This document shows positions 26,446 to 34,186 of a stretch of DNA of 64,000 nucleotides, one piece after another. The stretch's first letter is position 1. Each line of letters starts with the position of its first letter. The DNA lies in NCBI RefSeq assembly GCF_003387575.1, contig NZ_QUAB01000015.1, positions 106,526 through 170,525 of the forward strand. The letters are read 5' to 3'. Under the pieces are notes generated by a model, which searched no databases, was not told where the DNA came from, and was given only the letters and a program-made list of their open reading frames with translations. This DNA comes from Microbacterium bovistercoris (GTDB taxonomy: Bacteria; Actinomycetota; Actinomycetes; Actinomycetales; Microbacteriaceae). The position numbers and the translations under genes were made by a program.

Positions 26446-27618
26446 CTGACTTCCTCCCGCCGCCGCGCGCCCCTTGACGATCCTCGCAAAGCACTCACGA
26501 CATACCTGACCAGGGCTTCCGGCTACTACGTCGCGGAGGCCGTCGGCATCTTCGTGCTCAAGCTGCTGATGCTGGTGCTCGCCGGGTTCCTGGTGTGGGC
26601 GATCTTCATGGGCTTCGAGGAGTTCGAGAACCTCTTCGCCGTCATCGTCCTGTGCGTGTTCCTCATCCCGTGCGTCATCGCGTGCGTCTGGATGGCGCTG
26701 TTCATGTTCACCGTCCCGATGGCAGCGCGCCTTCGCGTGTCGACGCTGTTCCGGCGCGTCCGCCCGGGTGCCGGCGTCCGGGACGCACCCAACGAGACCG
26801 CCGTTCTGCCCGAGGGCGCCCTGATCTCGGGCACGGACGGCCAGGGACTGCTGCTCCAGCGGACGGTGGCGTACCTCGTGCTCGGTCTGCCTGCGGCCGT
26901 GTTCCTCGGATACTGCCTGGTCGCCTACCTGAACGAACTGCAGCAGCTGCTGTTCGGCCCGCCGTCGGTCAGGTACTGGGACTGGCGTGCGCCCTCGAAC
27001 TTCACGCTTCTCGGCGAAGAGATCTTCACAGACGACAATCTGGGCGCGCTGATCCTCGTGCCGGCGATCTCGGCGGTGTTCCTGTTCGCGGGGACCGCAC
27101 TGGCGGCACTCGCTCTTCCGGTGCTCACCCGGCGCGGCGCGGACGCCATCGACCTGGCCGTCACCGACACGGGCGTCATCGTCCGCGGCGGCCTGAGCAT
27201 CGGTTGGGACGAGATCACCGAGATCATGGTCGTCCGCGACACGCGAGCAGGTGCCGTGGTCGGGCAGCGTCAGGAGCGCTTCGCCGGGCAGCCGCGTGCC
27301 GTGATCAATCTGACTTTCTTCCCGCATCACTCCCGCACCCGGATCGTCTTCATCCCCCGCGACTTCCCGGCTCTGCTGGCGCGGGCAGGACGTCGGGGGT
27401 CGCGGGGTCTGCACGCCGATCGGGCCCTCGACTACGGATATGCACTCGCCGATCTGTGGGTGCACGAACCGGACGAGGTCGACGCCGTCTGCACCGGGTT
27501 CGAGCGCATCGCGCGCCGCACGCACATCACGTTGACCCGCCACGAGCGCGGAACGGGGATGGACGACCTGCTGGCGTCCTCGCCCGGCTGGCTCGGCGGA
27601 ATGTTCACCCGGAACTAG
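26446..27618 (+). CDS. Membrane protein of unknown function, unusual start
   Basis: About 390 residues with two hydrophobic segments near the N-terminus (LKLLMLVLAGFLVWAIF and AVIVLCVFLIPCVIACVW), two more in the middle, and a soluble C-terminal part that reads like a PH-like domain (VTDTGVIVRGGLSIGWDEI). No family is recognised. The open frame has no ATG, GTG or TTG near the expected start; CTG 26446 is the best-placed candidate. A -10-like TAGGCT (26406-26411) is followed seven bases later by an in-frame CAC codon, exactly where a leaderless start would be. The 5' boundary is therefore uncertain. Confidence 0.6.
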   Translation: MTSSRRRAPLDDPRKALTTYLTRASGYYVAEAVGIFVLKLLMLVLAGFLVWAIFMGFEEFENLFAVIVLCVFLIPCVIACVWMALFMFTVPMAARLRVSTLFRRVRPGAGVRDAPNETAVLPEGALISGTDGQGLLLQRTVAYLVLGLPAAVFLGYCLVAYLNELQQLLFGPPSVRYWDWRAPSNFTLLGEEIFTDDNLGALILVPAISAVFLFAGTALAALALPVLTRRGADAIDLAVTDTGVIVRGGLSIGWDEITEIMVVRDTRAGAVVGQRQERFAGQPRAVINLTFFPHHSRTRIVFIPRDFPALLARAGRRGSRGLHADRALDYGYALADLWVHEPDEVDAVCTGFERIARRTHITLTRHERGTGMDDLLASSPGWLGGMFTRN

Positions 27619-27644
27619 CGCCCCTTCCGCGGCCCGCGAGCGGG

Positions 27645-27650
27645 TACATT
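27645..27650 (+). promoter_or_regulatory. -10 element of leaderless YCII-domain gene
   Basis: TACATT ends seven bases before ATG 27658. Confidence 0.5.
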
Positions 27651-27657
27651 ACCGACG

Positions 27658-27999
27658 ATGAGCCAGTACATCATCTACTTCAACCAGCAGTGGGTCGGCG
27701 ATCACCCCGAGGAGTGGTTCGTCGAGCGCGGGCGCCTCTGCAACGCCGTCGTCGATGACATGCGCGACGCCGGCGTCCTCGTGTTCGCCGCCGGCGTCGA
27801 CGAGGATCTCGACGCGGCGATCACCGCGGACGACACCGGCGGTGAGCTGGAGTTCGGAACCGGACCGTACGCCCCGGGCGAGCAGTACATCGGCGGCCTG
27901 ACCATCGTGGACGTCCCCGACGAGGAGACCGCGCGGATGTGGGGCGGCAGGATCGCCGAGGCCTGCGGCTGGCCGCAGCAGATCCGCCGGGTCTACTGA
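27658..27999 (+). CDS. YCII-related domain protein
   Basis: A 113-residue protein with the ferredoxin-like YciI/DGPF fold: MSQYIIYFNQQW, a central VFAAGVDED block, and the DGPF-like region rewritten as GPYAPGEQYIGGLTIVDV. The C-terminal GRIAEACGWPQQIRRV fits helix two of the fold. Members are found fused to or near ECF sigma factors but have no settled role. Its end overlaps the convergent Imm5-like gene by seven bases. Confidence 0.78.
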   Translation: MSQYIIYFNQQWVGDHPEEWFVERGRLCNAVVDDMRDAGVLVFAAGVDEDLDAAITADDTGGELEFGTGPYAPGEQYIGGLTIVDVPDEETARMWGGRIAEACGWPQQIRRVY

Positions 28000-28535
28000 C
28001 CCTCTCCGGATATCCGGGACTGCAGCTGCCTGATCGTGTCGCCGAGGATGCCGCGCGCGAGCAGGCCCTCGCCGAGCGGGCCGGAGGCGTCGGAACCCAG
28101 TGGTGGAAGCAGCCGCAGAGCGGCCCGCTCGCGATCGGTGAGCTGCGCCACCTGCCAGTCGATCTCCTGCTGCACATGATCCGGCGTCGCGGCATCCGTC
28201 AGCGAGACGGCCTTCACCGCGTAGGCTGCGGCGCCCAGCGCATGCGCACCCATGTGCGCGACGGCAGCGGCCTGTGCGACGGACCTTGCTGCCGCCGTTC
28301 CGGCTGGGCTGGATGCGGCCTTCGCCGCTCTTCCCGCGATCAGGCGCTTCCTGATCTCCCCGGCGCTGCTGCCCTCCCCCGCGCTGTACGCGCGCGTGCG
28401 GTCGACCGCGTCACGGATCTCGGCCTCGGCCGCGGCATCCGCCTCGAACAGCGGCAGCACGTGCTCTGCGCAGGCCAGCGCCCATCGGGCGACGACACGA
28501 CGATCGGCTTCGCTCAAGGTCTGGACGGATGCCAT
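27993..28535 (-). CDS. Putative immunity protein (Imm5-like)
   Basis: A 180-residue helical protein. LSEADRRVVARWALACAEHV at the start and AVAHMGAHALGAAAYAVKAV in the centre are the typical repeats of the Imm5-like putative immunity family, which protects cells from polymorphic toxins. No toxin with that architecture is next to it; the gene immediately upstream encodes a GNAT-fusion protein whose stop codon overlaps this gene by 22 bp, so the two are translated together. GGAAGGA lies about nine bases before ATG 28535. The assignment is from memory of the family pattern. Confidence 0.65.
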   Translation of the reverse strand: MASVQTLSEADRRVVARWALACAEHVLPLFEADAAAEAEIRDAVDRTRAYSAGEGSSAGEIRKRLIAGRAAKAASSPAGTAAARSVAQAAAVAHMGAHALGAAAYAVKAVSLTDAATPDHVQQEIDWQVAQLTDRERAALRLLPPLGSDASGPLGEGLLARGILGDTIRQLQSRISGEGQ

Positions 28536-29530
28536 GCGTCCATCCTTCCACGCCCGGGAAGGACCACATCCGACCAGGTCCACGTCACTGCAACCTCCTC
28601 GCTCTGCCGGAGCGCGCGCCGGCCGCGCGAGTTCGTCCTCTTCGTGGTCTCGCTCGGATGCCGTCGCACCCACTCCAGCGGGACGACATGCAGCGCCAGA
28701 GTCTCCGCACCGTCGTCAGCCGAGTGGACGAAGACGACGGCATGGCCGCCGACGGCCCACCAGAAGGGGTTCCGCCCGGCGGCCCCGGCCTCGGCGAGTT
28801 TCCGGCCGTACCCCTCGGTCTCATCGAGGTGCCCGAGCCGGTAGTCGTGACCTCCGTGCAGGTAGCCCCAGTGCGTCCTGAGCCGCCCGATGGTCTCGGC
28901 GACCGTGGTGCCATCGCCGCTCGCGTCTGCTACGACCAGCGGGAAGATCGCGTGCCGCCCTCGATCGATGACCGGCAGGCGCCAGTCCATCCAGGCATCT
29001 CCTCCGCGCTGCAGGGCGCGCTCGATAGCGTCGTGGGTCGCCTGGCAGTGCAGCCGCTGCAGATCAGCGGTCGAGATGCCCTCCCAGGCCGGCACGCGGT
29101 GCCGCATCCGCAGCAGCGGATACGGCCGGCCCTGGTCGTCCCGCGAGCTGCGCCCGACGGCGGTGAACCCGCGGCGCTGGTAGAACTCCACCGCCGCCGT
29201 GTTCTGCTCGTTGACGTCGACCGCGACCGCTCCGTGGTCGAGCGCGAAGCTCAGCAGCGCGGTCCCGGCACCGCGGCCGTGCTCGGCGGCATCGACGAAG
29301 AGCATCTCCACCTTGTCATCCGCGATCCCCACGAACCCGACGATGCGTCCCTCGCGCTCCGCGACGTGCACGTCGACCTGCGGCAGGTGGTCCGAGGCGA
29401 GGTGCGCCTCGATGTCGTCGCGATCCGCTGCCGCGAGGAAGCCGTGCGTCGCGTCGACCGCACTGCGCCAGATCTGCACGAGACGCGGGTACTCGTCGCG
29501 GCCGTCGACGGGGCGGATGTCCATGGGCAT
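28514..29530 (-). CDS. GNAT acetyltransferase fused to an unknown C-terminal domain
   Basis: A 338-residue two-domain protein. Residues 1-145 form a GNAT domain (DIRPVDGRDEYPRLVQIW; VDAAEHGRGAGTALLSFAL is the acetyl-CoA loop; NTAAVEFYQRRGF the C-terminal helix). Residues about 150-338 (WEGISTADLQRLHCQATHD; HWGYLHGGHDYRLGHLDETE) match no family I recognise and contain several Trp and His residues. It starts at ATG 29530 inside a TGATG junction with the upstream gene, and its stop lies within the start of the Imm5-like gene, giving a coupled trio. Confidence 0.65.
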   Translation of the reverse strand: MPMDIRPVDGRDEYPRLVQIWRSAVDATHGFLAAADRDDIEAHLASDHLPQVDVHVAEREGRIVGFVGIADDKVEMLFVDAAEHGRGAGTALLSFALDHGAVAVDVNEQNTAAVEFYQRRGFTAVGRSSRDDQGRPYPLLRMRHRVPAWEGISTADLQRLHCQATHDAIERALQRGGDAWMDWRLPVIDRGRHAIFPLVVADASGDGTTVAETIGRLRTHWGYLHGGHDYRLGHLDETEGYGRKLAEAGAAGRNPFWWAVGGHAVVFVHSADDGAETLALHVVPLEWVRRHPSETTKRTNSRGRRALRQSEEVAVTWTWSDVVLPGRGRMDAWHPSRP

Positions 29531-30174
29531 CAGTCCCTGCCGCACCGTGCGTCGATCAGCGACTGCGCGGAGCCGGGCAGCGTGGACGGGTCGTCGAAGA
29601 ACGCGCGCCCCTGGCAGATGCGCACGAGCCCCTCCCACACCTCGCGGTACAGGAGCGGGTCCGCCTGCAGTCGCCCCGACTGCCGCGGGGTGAGCGGGAA
29701 TCGGTAGCTGCCGTCCCAGTGGCCCTGCCCCACATCCAGATCGAGGAGGAGGTCGCCGCGCCGCCGGATGATCGCCGGAGCCCAGTTCCATTCGGCGCCC
29801 TGCGGCCGGAAGATCTGCTCGATGCCATCGGGCACTCGGAACGAGACGCGGGGCTCACGCGCGTCTTCGACGAGTTCACCGGCGACGGTGAGCCACACGA
29901 CCGCGCCGTCGCGGACTCCCAGGTTCGTGGCCATCGACGGCCAGATGCGCGGCACTGCCGGGAAGTCCCATGCCACAGTCCGAGCGATCTCGGGATCGTA
30001 ACGCGCGACCGAGATCCCGATCGGCCGTTCGACGTGCGGCCCCAGCGCGTCGAGCACCGCCTGGACCTCGGCACTGTCGATCGGCCTGCCCAGCGCGCTC
30101 GCGAAGAGCGCGGACGGCGCCGTTTCCCAGGTCGGTGCCGACTCGGTTCCGTGGCGTCGTGGCCGAGCGCTCAC
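29530..30174 (-). CDS. Conserved-looking protein of unknown function
   Basis: About 214 residues, soluble, with ERPIGISVARYDPEIARTVAW and DLDVGQGHWDGSYRFPLTPRQ regions. I do not recognise the family. Two starts are possible: GTG 30174 (reading MSARPRRHGTES), chosen because a GGGGCGGGA run precedes it, or GTG 30228, which would overlap the DUF2809 gene. Its TGA shares one base with the ATG of the GNAT-fusion gene (TGATG), so those two are coupled. Confidence 0.55.
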   Translation of the reverse strand: MSARPRRHGTESAPTWETAPSALFASALGRPIDSAEVQAVLDALGPHVERPIGISVARYDPEIARTVAWDFPAVPRIWPSMATNLGVRDGAVVWLTVAGELVEDAREPRVSFRVPDGIEQIFRPQGAEWNWAPAIIRRRGDLLLDLDVGQGHWDGSYRFPLTPRQSGRLQADPLLYREVWEGLVRICQGRAFFDDPSTLPGSAQSLIDARCGRD

Positions 30175-30208
30175 TCCCGCCCCGCCGTCGGAAGGCTGTC
30201 GAACGTCG

Positions 30209-30604
30209 TCACTCTCCCAGCCTCGCACGTCGGCTGCCGCGGCGCATCCGACAGATCACGACGAGTGCGACCCCCACCGCATACCAGAGCAGATCCCACA
30301 GTGAGAAGCCTGTTCCGAAGACGAGCCGGAGCGGAGGGAAGGATGCCGCCCACTGGGAGGGCAGCGGGGTGAGCTGCAACAGCTCGACGCCGACACACCA
30401 CCCCAGCGCGACTGCAGCCGTGACCCGCCAGCGAGCGCACGGCGCGACGAATGCGACGAGCAGCGCGATCAGTGCGGCGTAGAGGACGTCACCCACCGCA
30501 TCGCTGACGGGGCCCGCCGGTGCCAGAAAGTGCACGGCGAGCCCGGCGGCGACAGTCGCGACCGCGGCCAGCGCGAGGAGGAGACGACGTCGTGGCCGGT
30601 GCAC
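30209..30604 (-). CDS. DUF2809 family membrane protein
   Basis: A 131-residue protein with four likely membrane helices. The conserved DUF2809 spelling is seen in FLAPAGPVSDAVGDVLYAAL and GWCVGVELLQL, then FGTGFSLWDLLWYAVGVAL. Function unknown. The GTG start follows the stop of the DUF1801 gene directly (TGAGTG), so the two are probably co-translated. Confidence 0.8.
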   Translation of the reverse strand: MHRPRRRLLLALAAVATVAAGLAVHFLAPAGPVSDAVGDVLYAALIALLVAFVAPCARWRVTAAVALGWCVGVELLQLTPLPSQWAASFPPLRLVFGTGFSLWDLLWYAVGVALVVICRMRRGSRRARLGE

Positions 30605-31000
30605 TCAGCTGCGCCGGTTCTCGGCGATCGCGTCCCGCACGAGCAGACGAAGCTTGTCCTCGTCGACCGTCGCCCCCTCGACGAGATCGATCGCACGCAC
30701 CGTTGTGCCGTCCAGCCTCGCGTTGAACAGGCGATCCGGGTCATCCAGCTGGGCGCCCTTCGGGAAGGTCAGCCGCACGGCCTTCTTCAGCACGTCCGCC
30801 AGGCAAACGTTCCCGTCGCAGACCCAGGTGGCGACGCCCTCCGGCTTCGAGGGTTTCCGCCACTTGATCTCCTCGACGATGTCCGGATCGGCGCTGAGGA
30901 CGGCTCGCCGGAGCCGCGCCAGCGTCTCCCCCTTCCACCCGCCGGCGGCGGCGATGATCTCGTCGATCTCTCTTCCTGCGGATGATTCGTTGTCGCTCAT
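30605..31000 (-). CDS. DUF1801 (YdhG-like) protein
   Basis: A 131-residue protein with the YdhG/YjdF-type DUF1801 fold: LARLRRAVLSADPDIVEEIKW carries the family helix and EEIKWRKPS, then LTFPKGAQLDDP and RAIDLVEG. The fold resembles a small lipid- or iron-binding chaperone, but no role is established. It heads the minus-strand unit that continues into DUF2809. Confidence 0.85.
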   Translation of the reverse strand: MSDNESSAGREIDEIIAAAGGWKGETLARLRRAVLSADPDIVEEIKWRKPSKPEGVATWVCDGNVCLADVLKKAVRLTFPKGAQLDDPDRLFNARLDGTTVRAIDLVEGATVDEDKLRLLVRDAIAENRRS

Positions 31001-31027
31001 GAGTACATCCTGGCCTGCGGCGGACGA

Positions 31028-31378
31028 TCAGGTGGCCGGAGTCATGACTTCCACGCGGGATGCTGGGCTGGGCAACGCTTGTACCGTTGCTCGCTGTCCC
31101 GGTCGACGGCGGCGCGGTCGTCTTGGTCGCGCAGTCCGGAGGGCGGAGAAGCCGGTCCGGTCGTCGGCACTCGGTCCATCGACGGTCTGAGTAAGCGCCC
31201 AATATGTCCGCTGATACGTGAGACGCTCCGGCGCATAGTTTCGACCGGCTCGTCCCGCGGGCGTGAGGTCGCCCTTGTCACCCCAATCGTCTGGTTCGAT
31301 CCCGAGCATTGCGGAGATCTCCGCCACGTTCTTCGTGTCGCTGTGAACGGTGAAGGAAGCTCGATTGCCCCGGATCAT
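31028..31378 (-). CDS. DUF4279-like protein, possibly C-terminally degraded
   Basis: The first about 75 of 116 residues (ASFTVHSDTKNVAEISAMLG; TYQRTYWALTQ) look like DUF4279, which starts with the same strand-helix pattern. From about residue 82 the frame turns into Arg/Pro-rich low-complexity sequence (TARPRRPRRRRPGQR), typical of reading through after a frameshift; the neighbouring frame is more normal but short. So the gene may be a recent pseudogene. ATG 31378 overlaps the hydrolase stop (ATGA) and also has TAGGCT seven bases upstream. Confidence 0.5.
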   Translation of the reverse strand: MIRGNRASFTVHSDTKNVAEISAMLGIEPDDWGDKGDLTPAGRAGRNYAPERLTYQRTYWALTQTVDGPSADDRTGFSALRTARPRRPRRRRPGQRATVQALPSPASRVEVMTPAT

Positions 31379-32298
31379 GGACGAGAGCCTATTCCGCCGA
31401 GATCACGGCCGTCGAGCGTTCGCTCACCTCGAGACAGCCACTGACGGAGTACGCCGACCCACTCCTCGAACGCATCGAGATGGGCGTCATGAGTTCCGCC
31501 GGCGAGGTCGATCCTGTCCGTTTCAGGGCGTCGCCGGATCAATTCATTCTTCTCGGCGTCGTCGAACATCCCATTCCTCGCGAAGATCACGCGCGTCGGA
31601 ACCCGGAGAGTCTCCCATTCGGCCCAGCGTGGCTCGTGCACGGCTTCGATCGTGCGTCGCATGATGTCGGGGTCGAAGCGCGGGACAAGCCCGTTCCCCT
31701 GCGTTTGAAGGTCCGCCACCCACGCTTCGACGATCGCGTCGTCGCCGAGGAAAGCGCGCGCGGCGTCCTCATCTGCGAACGGCACCGGCCAGGACGCGAA
31801 GTACCTGCCCAGAGCCGCTGCCGATTCCGGGTCATGGCTGCCCGCGACATGGCCTTCCAGCATGACGAGTCCCTCGACCAGGTCCGGACGAGCCGCAGCC
31901 GCGAGAAAGGCGGTATGCGCTCCCATCGACTGGCCGGCGAGGGTTGCTCTCCGCCCAGGGACGAGCTCCTCGATCACCGCGACGACGTCCTCGACGAAAG
32001 CCTCGCGCGTCAGATCATCGGGACGCCGCGTGCTCAGACCATGCCCCCGCTGATCCACAAGCAGCACCCGGCACCCGTCGAGTTCCCGCGCTGTGGGCAG
32101 CAGCTCCCGCGAGCTCCCGGCCAGGCCGTGCAGCAGGACGACGACCGGCCCGTCGCCCTCCAGGTCGCTGACCGCGATCGAGACGCCGTCTGGACACAAG
32201 ACCACGCGGGACGTCATGCGATCTGCTGCGGAGCTATCGTCACGATCTCGTCGCTCAACGCTCTGCACTCGGCGCTCGTCGTTCGACCGCAGATTCAT
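31375..32298 (-). CDS. Alpha/beta hydrolase
   Basis: A 307-residue serine hydrolase. VVVLLHGLAGSSREL is the oxyanion loop, AGQSMGAH the nucleophile elbow with Ser, and GGTHDAHLDAF holds the catalytic His near the end. The substrate is unknown; lactone, ester or C-C bond hydrolysis are all possible for this fold. ATG 32298 was chosen over the internal ATG 32217 because GGAGGAG lies six bases upstream. It is the last backbone gene before the repeat-flanked region, and its start is 43 bp from the outermost ychF-tail repeat. Confidence 0.82.
   Translation of the reverse strand: MNLRSNDERRVQSVERRDRDDSSAADRMTSRVVLCPDGVSIAVSDLEGDGPVVVLLHGLAGSSRELLPTARELDGCRVLLVDQRGHGLSTRRPDDLTREAFVEDVVAVIEELVPGRRATLAGQSMGAHTAFLAAAARPDLVEGLVMLEGHVAGSHDPESAAALGRYFASWPVPFADEDAARAFLGDDAIVEAWVADLQTQGNGLVPRFDPDIMRRTIEAVHEPRWAEWETLRVPTRVIFARNGMFDDAEKNELIRRRPETDRIDLAGGTHDAHLDAFEEWVGVLRQWLSRGERTLDGRDLGGIGSRP
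31386..31391 (-). promoter_or_regulatory. Internal -10 element before the DUF4279-like gene
   Basis: Minus-strand TAGGCT ends seven bases before ATG 31378, inside the end of the hydrolase gene. Confidence 0.35.
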
Positions 32299-32340
32299 TC
32301 AGGACTCCTCCGGCATTCCCCCGCCACAGCTCGGGGTGAG

Positions 32341-32371
32341 TCACACGTTGAAGCGTGACTCCACCACGCTA
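32341..32371 (-). repeat. ychF-tail repeat copy 5 (outermost, most diverged)
   Basis: 24 of 31 positions match the 3' end of ychF by eye; GACTCCACCACG is kept. In the minus orientation it still reads Val-Glu-Ser-Arg-Phe-Asn-Val-stop. It marks the likely left boundary of the island. Confidence 0.6.
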
Positions 32372-32494
32372 CGCCACGGTGAGGCACCACGCGTAGAGCA
32401 TCACGTCGGCCTGATCCTTCGGCGAGAAGACGCGATCGAAGTCGTGCGAGAGCCGCGAGAAGTCCCGCCCGAGCGCTCGTTTCGAGCCGGTTTC
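32369..32494 (-). pseudogene. Remnant of a kinase-like gene 3' end
   Basis: The frame encodes GSKRALGRDFSRLSHDFD, then RVFSPKDQADVMLYAW and a stop. It resembles the C-terminal end of the broken uridine-kinase-like gene at 34633-35024 (ALGRDFIRLW, PRERADVLYVGDR), and as there a ychF-tail repeat follows directly. No start, P-loop or upstream part is present. Confidence 0.5.
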
Positions 32495-32659
32495 CTGGCT
32501 GAATCCGGAGATCGTCCGACGACTCAGCGGATCCAACATGACACGGACTCGTCGAACTCGCGGCGCCTCAGGATGATGCTCCTCGTACTTGCGCTCCGTT
32601 CGCCACCGGTCGATGCGAAGAGAGTATCGGCACTACGAGCCGGTGAGCCGCCTAAGCGC

Positions 32660-32690
32660 TCAGCCGTTGAAGTGGAACTCCACGACGTCG
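32660..32690 (-). repeat. ychF-tail repeat copy 4
   Basis: 27 of 31 positions match the ychF end by eye; it keeps GGAACTCCAC. It reads Asp-Val-Val-Glu-Phe-His-Phe-Asn-Gly-stop on the minus strand and lies downstream of the HEPN cassette. Confidence 0.75.
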
Positions 32691-32707
32691 CGTCACAGAC
32701 AGGCGTC

Positions 32708-32734
32708 ACGGTGCGGCTAAAACAGCCGCACCGT
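32708..32734 (-). terminator. Hairpin after the HEPN cassette
   Basis: ACGGTGCGGC (32708-32717) and GCCGCACCGT (32725-32734) form a perfect 10-bp stem with a 7-base loop, about 70 bp past the HEPN gene stop. A related, weaker hairpin (GTGCGG with CCGCAC) follows repeat copy 2 near 35693, so it may belong to the repeat unit. Confidence 0.6.
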
Positions 32735-32802
32735 CCCAACCATCAGCATCGGTCGCCGCTGCTGCCGCAGGCGCTTCAGCATGGCGTTCAGATCCCTCAC
32801 CT

Positions 32803-33546
32803 TCACAGCCAGAGGATGCCGGCCACGTCTTCGACGTGAGCCTTCACCTTCGAGATGCCCGGCCAGTACTTGTTCGGGTGTCCGCACTGGTTCCGGAGGT
32901 CGAGCGCCTGACCGAGGATCTTGTGCTGAGCCTTGTCGATAATGCCGAGATCCTGCGCGACCTTAAGGATGTCGACTTCCTGGAACTTAAGTAGGTCGTC
33001 GTGAGTCTTGAGGCTTGCCTTGGGTAAGTACTTCTGGAAAGCCGTTGTCACCGCGCTCGCACCGTGCGACCAAATACGCTGCTTTAGGTCAGCGGCAGCG
33101 CCGACCCACACGAAGACGACTGCGGCGCGACGAGCATCCACTCTGAGGCACAGCACAGCTTCTTCGAGGAAGCTCTTCGCGCCAGGATCGGTGACCTTCG
33201 CTACGACCTTCTCGAGGTCGCCAACGCTCTGCTCTAGCTCGGGCTCGTTCTCCGGTAGTCCGTGATTCGCGCGGACCGACTTACGTCCCGTCTCCGTCAA
33301 CTGCCAGAGCTTCGAGCCGTTGGCTGTGTTGCCGACCACATCGACGTTCGCCCCGGCCTTACCGAGCACGTCCGCCATGTTGATGTTCTTCGCGTTGGTG
33401 ATGCGCGCGCTCACGACGGCGGACTTGACCTCTGCCGCGGTCATTGACTCTTTGTTGCCGTACCGCTCGTTCCAGTAGAGGACGGCGAGCGCGACCGTCT
33501 CGCGCTTCGCCCTCTTCACCGCGGCGAGGAACTCTACGAGCGTCAC
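32803..33546 (-). CDS. wHTH-HEPN protein, predicted RNase toxin or defence effector
   Basis: A 247-residue protein. Residues 1-100 look like a winged helix (VALAVLYWNERYG, then NMADVLGKAG and LWQLTETGRKSV). The C-terminal half is helical and ends in DLRNQCGHPNKYW: R218-N219-x3-H223 is the R-N-x3-H motif of HEPN ribonucleases. FLEEAVLCLRVDARRAAVVF is the typical preceding helix of DUF4145-like HEPN domains. GTG 33546 overlaps the stop of the partner gene (GTGA). I infer a two-gene toxin-antitoxin or anti-phage module inside the island. The HEPN call is by motif only, and a catalytically inactive HEPN fold remains possible. Confidence 0.6.
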   Translation of the reverse strand: MTLVEFLAAVKRAKRETVALAVLYWNERYGNKESMTAAEVKSAVVSARITNAKNINMADVLGKAGANVDVVGNTANGSKLWQLTETGRKSVRANHGLPENEPELEQSVGDLEKVVAKVTDPGAKSFLEEAVLCLRVDARRAAVVFVWVGAAADLKQRIWSHGASAVTTAFQKYLPKASLKTHDDLLKFQEVDILKVAQDLGIIDKAQHKILGQALDLRNQCGHPNKYWPGISKVKAHVEDVAGILWL

Positions 33547-34151
33547 TTTGCAGACTTCGACGGGAGGTCATTTCTAACGAGTCCGTAGCCTCGAGGGGAG
33601 ACTTTGATGTCGTCGCCGTCTGATGTGTCGAGGAAACCCGCGCGCGTAGCAGTGATGGACAGCGAGTTCTTCGGGTTGCTGGGTGCCGTCCAACCAGCGT
33701 CGACGTAAAGCGTCACCACCTGGTTCGCGTTCGCCTTCGGAAGTTTCGCGACTTCCTTGATCCAGTACACGGCGCACGTGTTCTTGTCGTTCTGCGTCGC
33801 GGGCTTCTTTTCCGCGATGAAGTCACGCCAGGACTGCACGCCTTCGGGGGCGGTTTCCAGGGTCTGGTCGATCGAGACCTTCGCTGCCTTGGTCGTCCGC
33901 TTAGGCTTCGGCTTTCCGTTGCCTCCACCCGCGCCGCCCGCAATGTCGCCCACCGTCGAGTCAGAGGCGTTAGCGTCGGCGTCGCCGGACGCCTCAACGT
34001 GAATCTGAGGCGTCCTGACGTGCAGTGTGGACTTGCCAAACATGTGCGAGAACGCGGCGTTCTGCAGATCGGTATTGCCCTCGATGGTCGCGACTACCTC
34101 GAGGACGCGCTTCATCTGATCCAGTCGCGCGTCGAAGTCTTCGTCGGCCAC
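33543..34151 (-). CDS. wHTH partner protein of the HEPN cassette
   Basis: A 202-residue protein. The N-terminus is helical and acidic (DFDARLDQMKRVLEV), the middle a low-complexity linker (GGAGGGNGKPKPKRTTKA), and the C-terminus a winged-helix-like region (NTCAVYWIKEVAKLPKANAN; SPRGYGLVRNDLP) that parallels the N-terminal domain of the HEPN protein. It may bind the palindrome just upstream of its own start as a repressor, and may also neutralise the HEPN protein. GTG 34151 has GGAGGC four bases before it; a TTG at 34172 is less likely. No family is recognised. Confidence 0.55.
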   Translation of the reverse strand: MADEDFDARLDQMKRVLEVVATIEGNTDLQNAAFSHMFGKSTLHVRTPQIHVEASGDADANASDSTVGDIAGGAGGGNGKPKPKRTTKAAKVSIDQTLETAPEGVQSWRDFIAEKKPATQNDKNTCAVYWIKEVAKLPKANANQVVTLYVDAGWTAPSNPKNSLSITATRAGFLDTSDGDDIKVSPRGYGLVRNDLPSKSAK

Positions 34152-34160
34152 AGTGCCTCC

Positions 34161-34186
34161 ATTCCAGGACAAGAGTGTCCTGGAAT
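34161..34186. promoter_or_regulatory. Perfect palindrome at the HEPN-cassette promoter
   Basis: ATTCCAGGACA (34161-34171) and TGTCCTGGAAT (34176-34186) are perfect 11-bp arms with a 4-base spacer, ten bases upstream of GTG 34151. A minus-strand TATATT (34184-34189) overlaps it as a -10, so the transcript would start inside the palindrome. It is likely an operator or leader hairpin. Confidence 0.65.

Larger units (their letters stand above)
32372..32802. other. Mostly non-coding stretch inside the island
   Basis: Apart from the kinase remnant, repeat copy 4 and the terminator-like hairpin, no convincing gene is seen. The open frames here are short, lack ribosome binding sites and have unlike codon use. 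Confidence 0.5.

Noticed and set aside
26429..26449. Six-codon leader peptide before the membrane protein gene
   Set aside because: No attenuator or ribosome binding site accompanies it; kept only as a remark on the unclear start.
30171..30212. 13-codon GTG frame linked by GTGA overlaps on both sides
   Set aside because: Too short and without supporting evidence; probably chance overlap of start and stop triplets.
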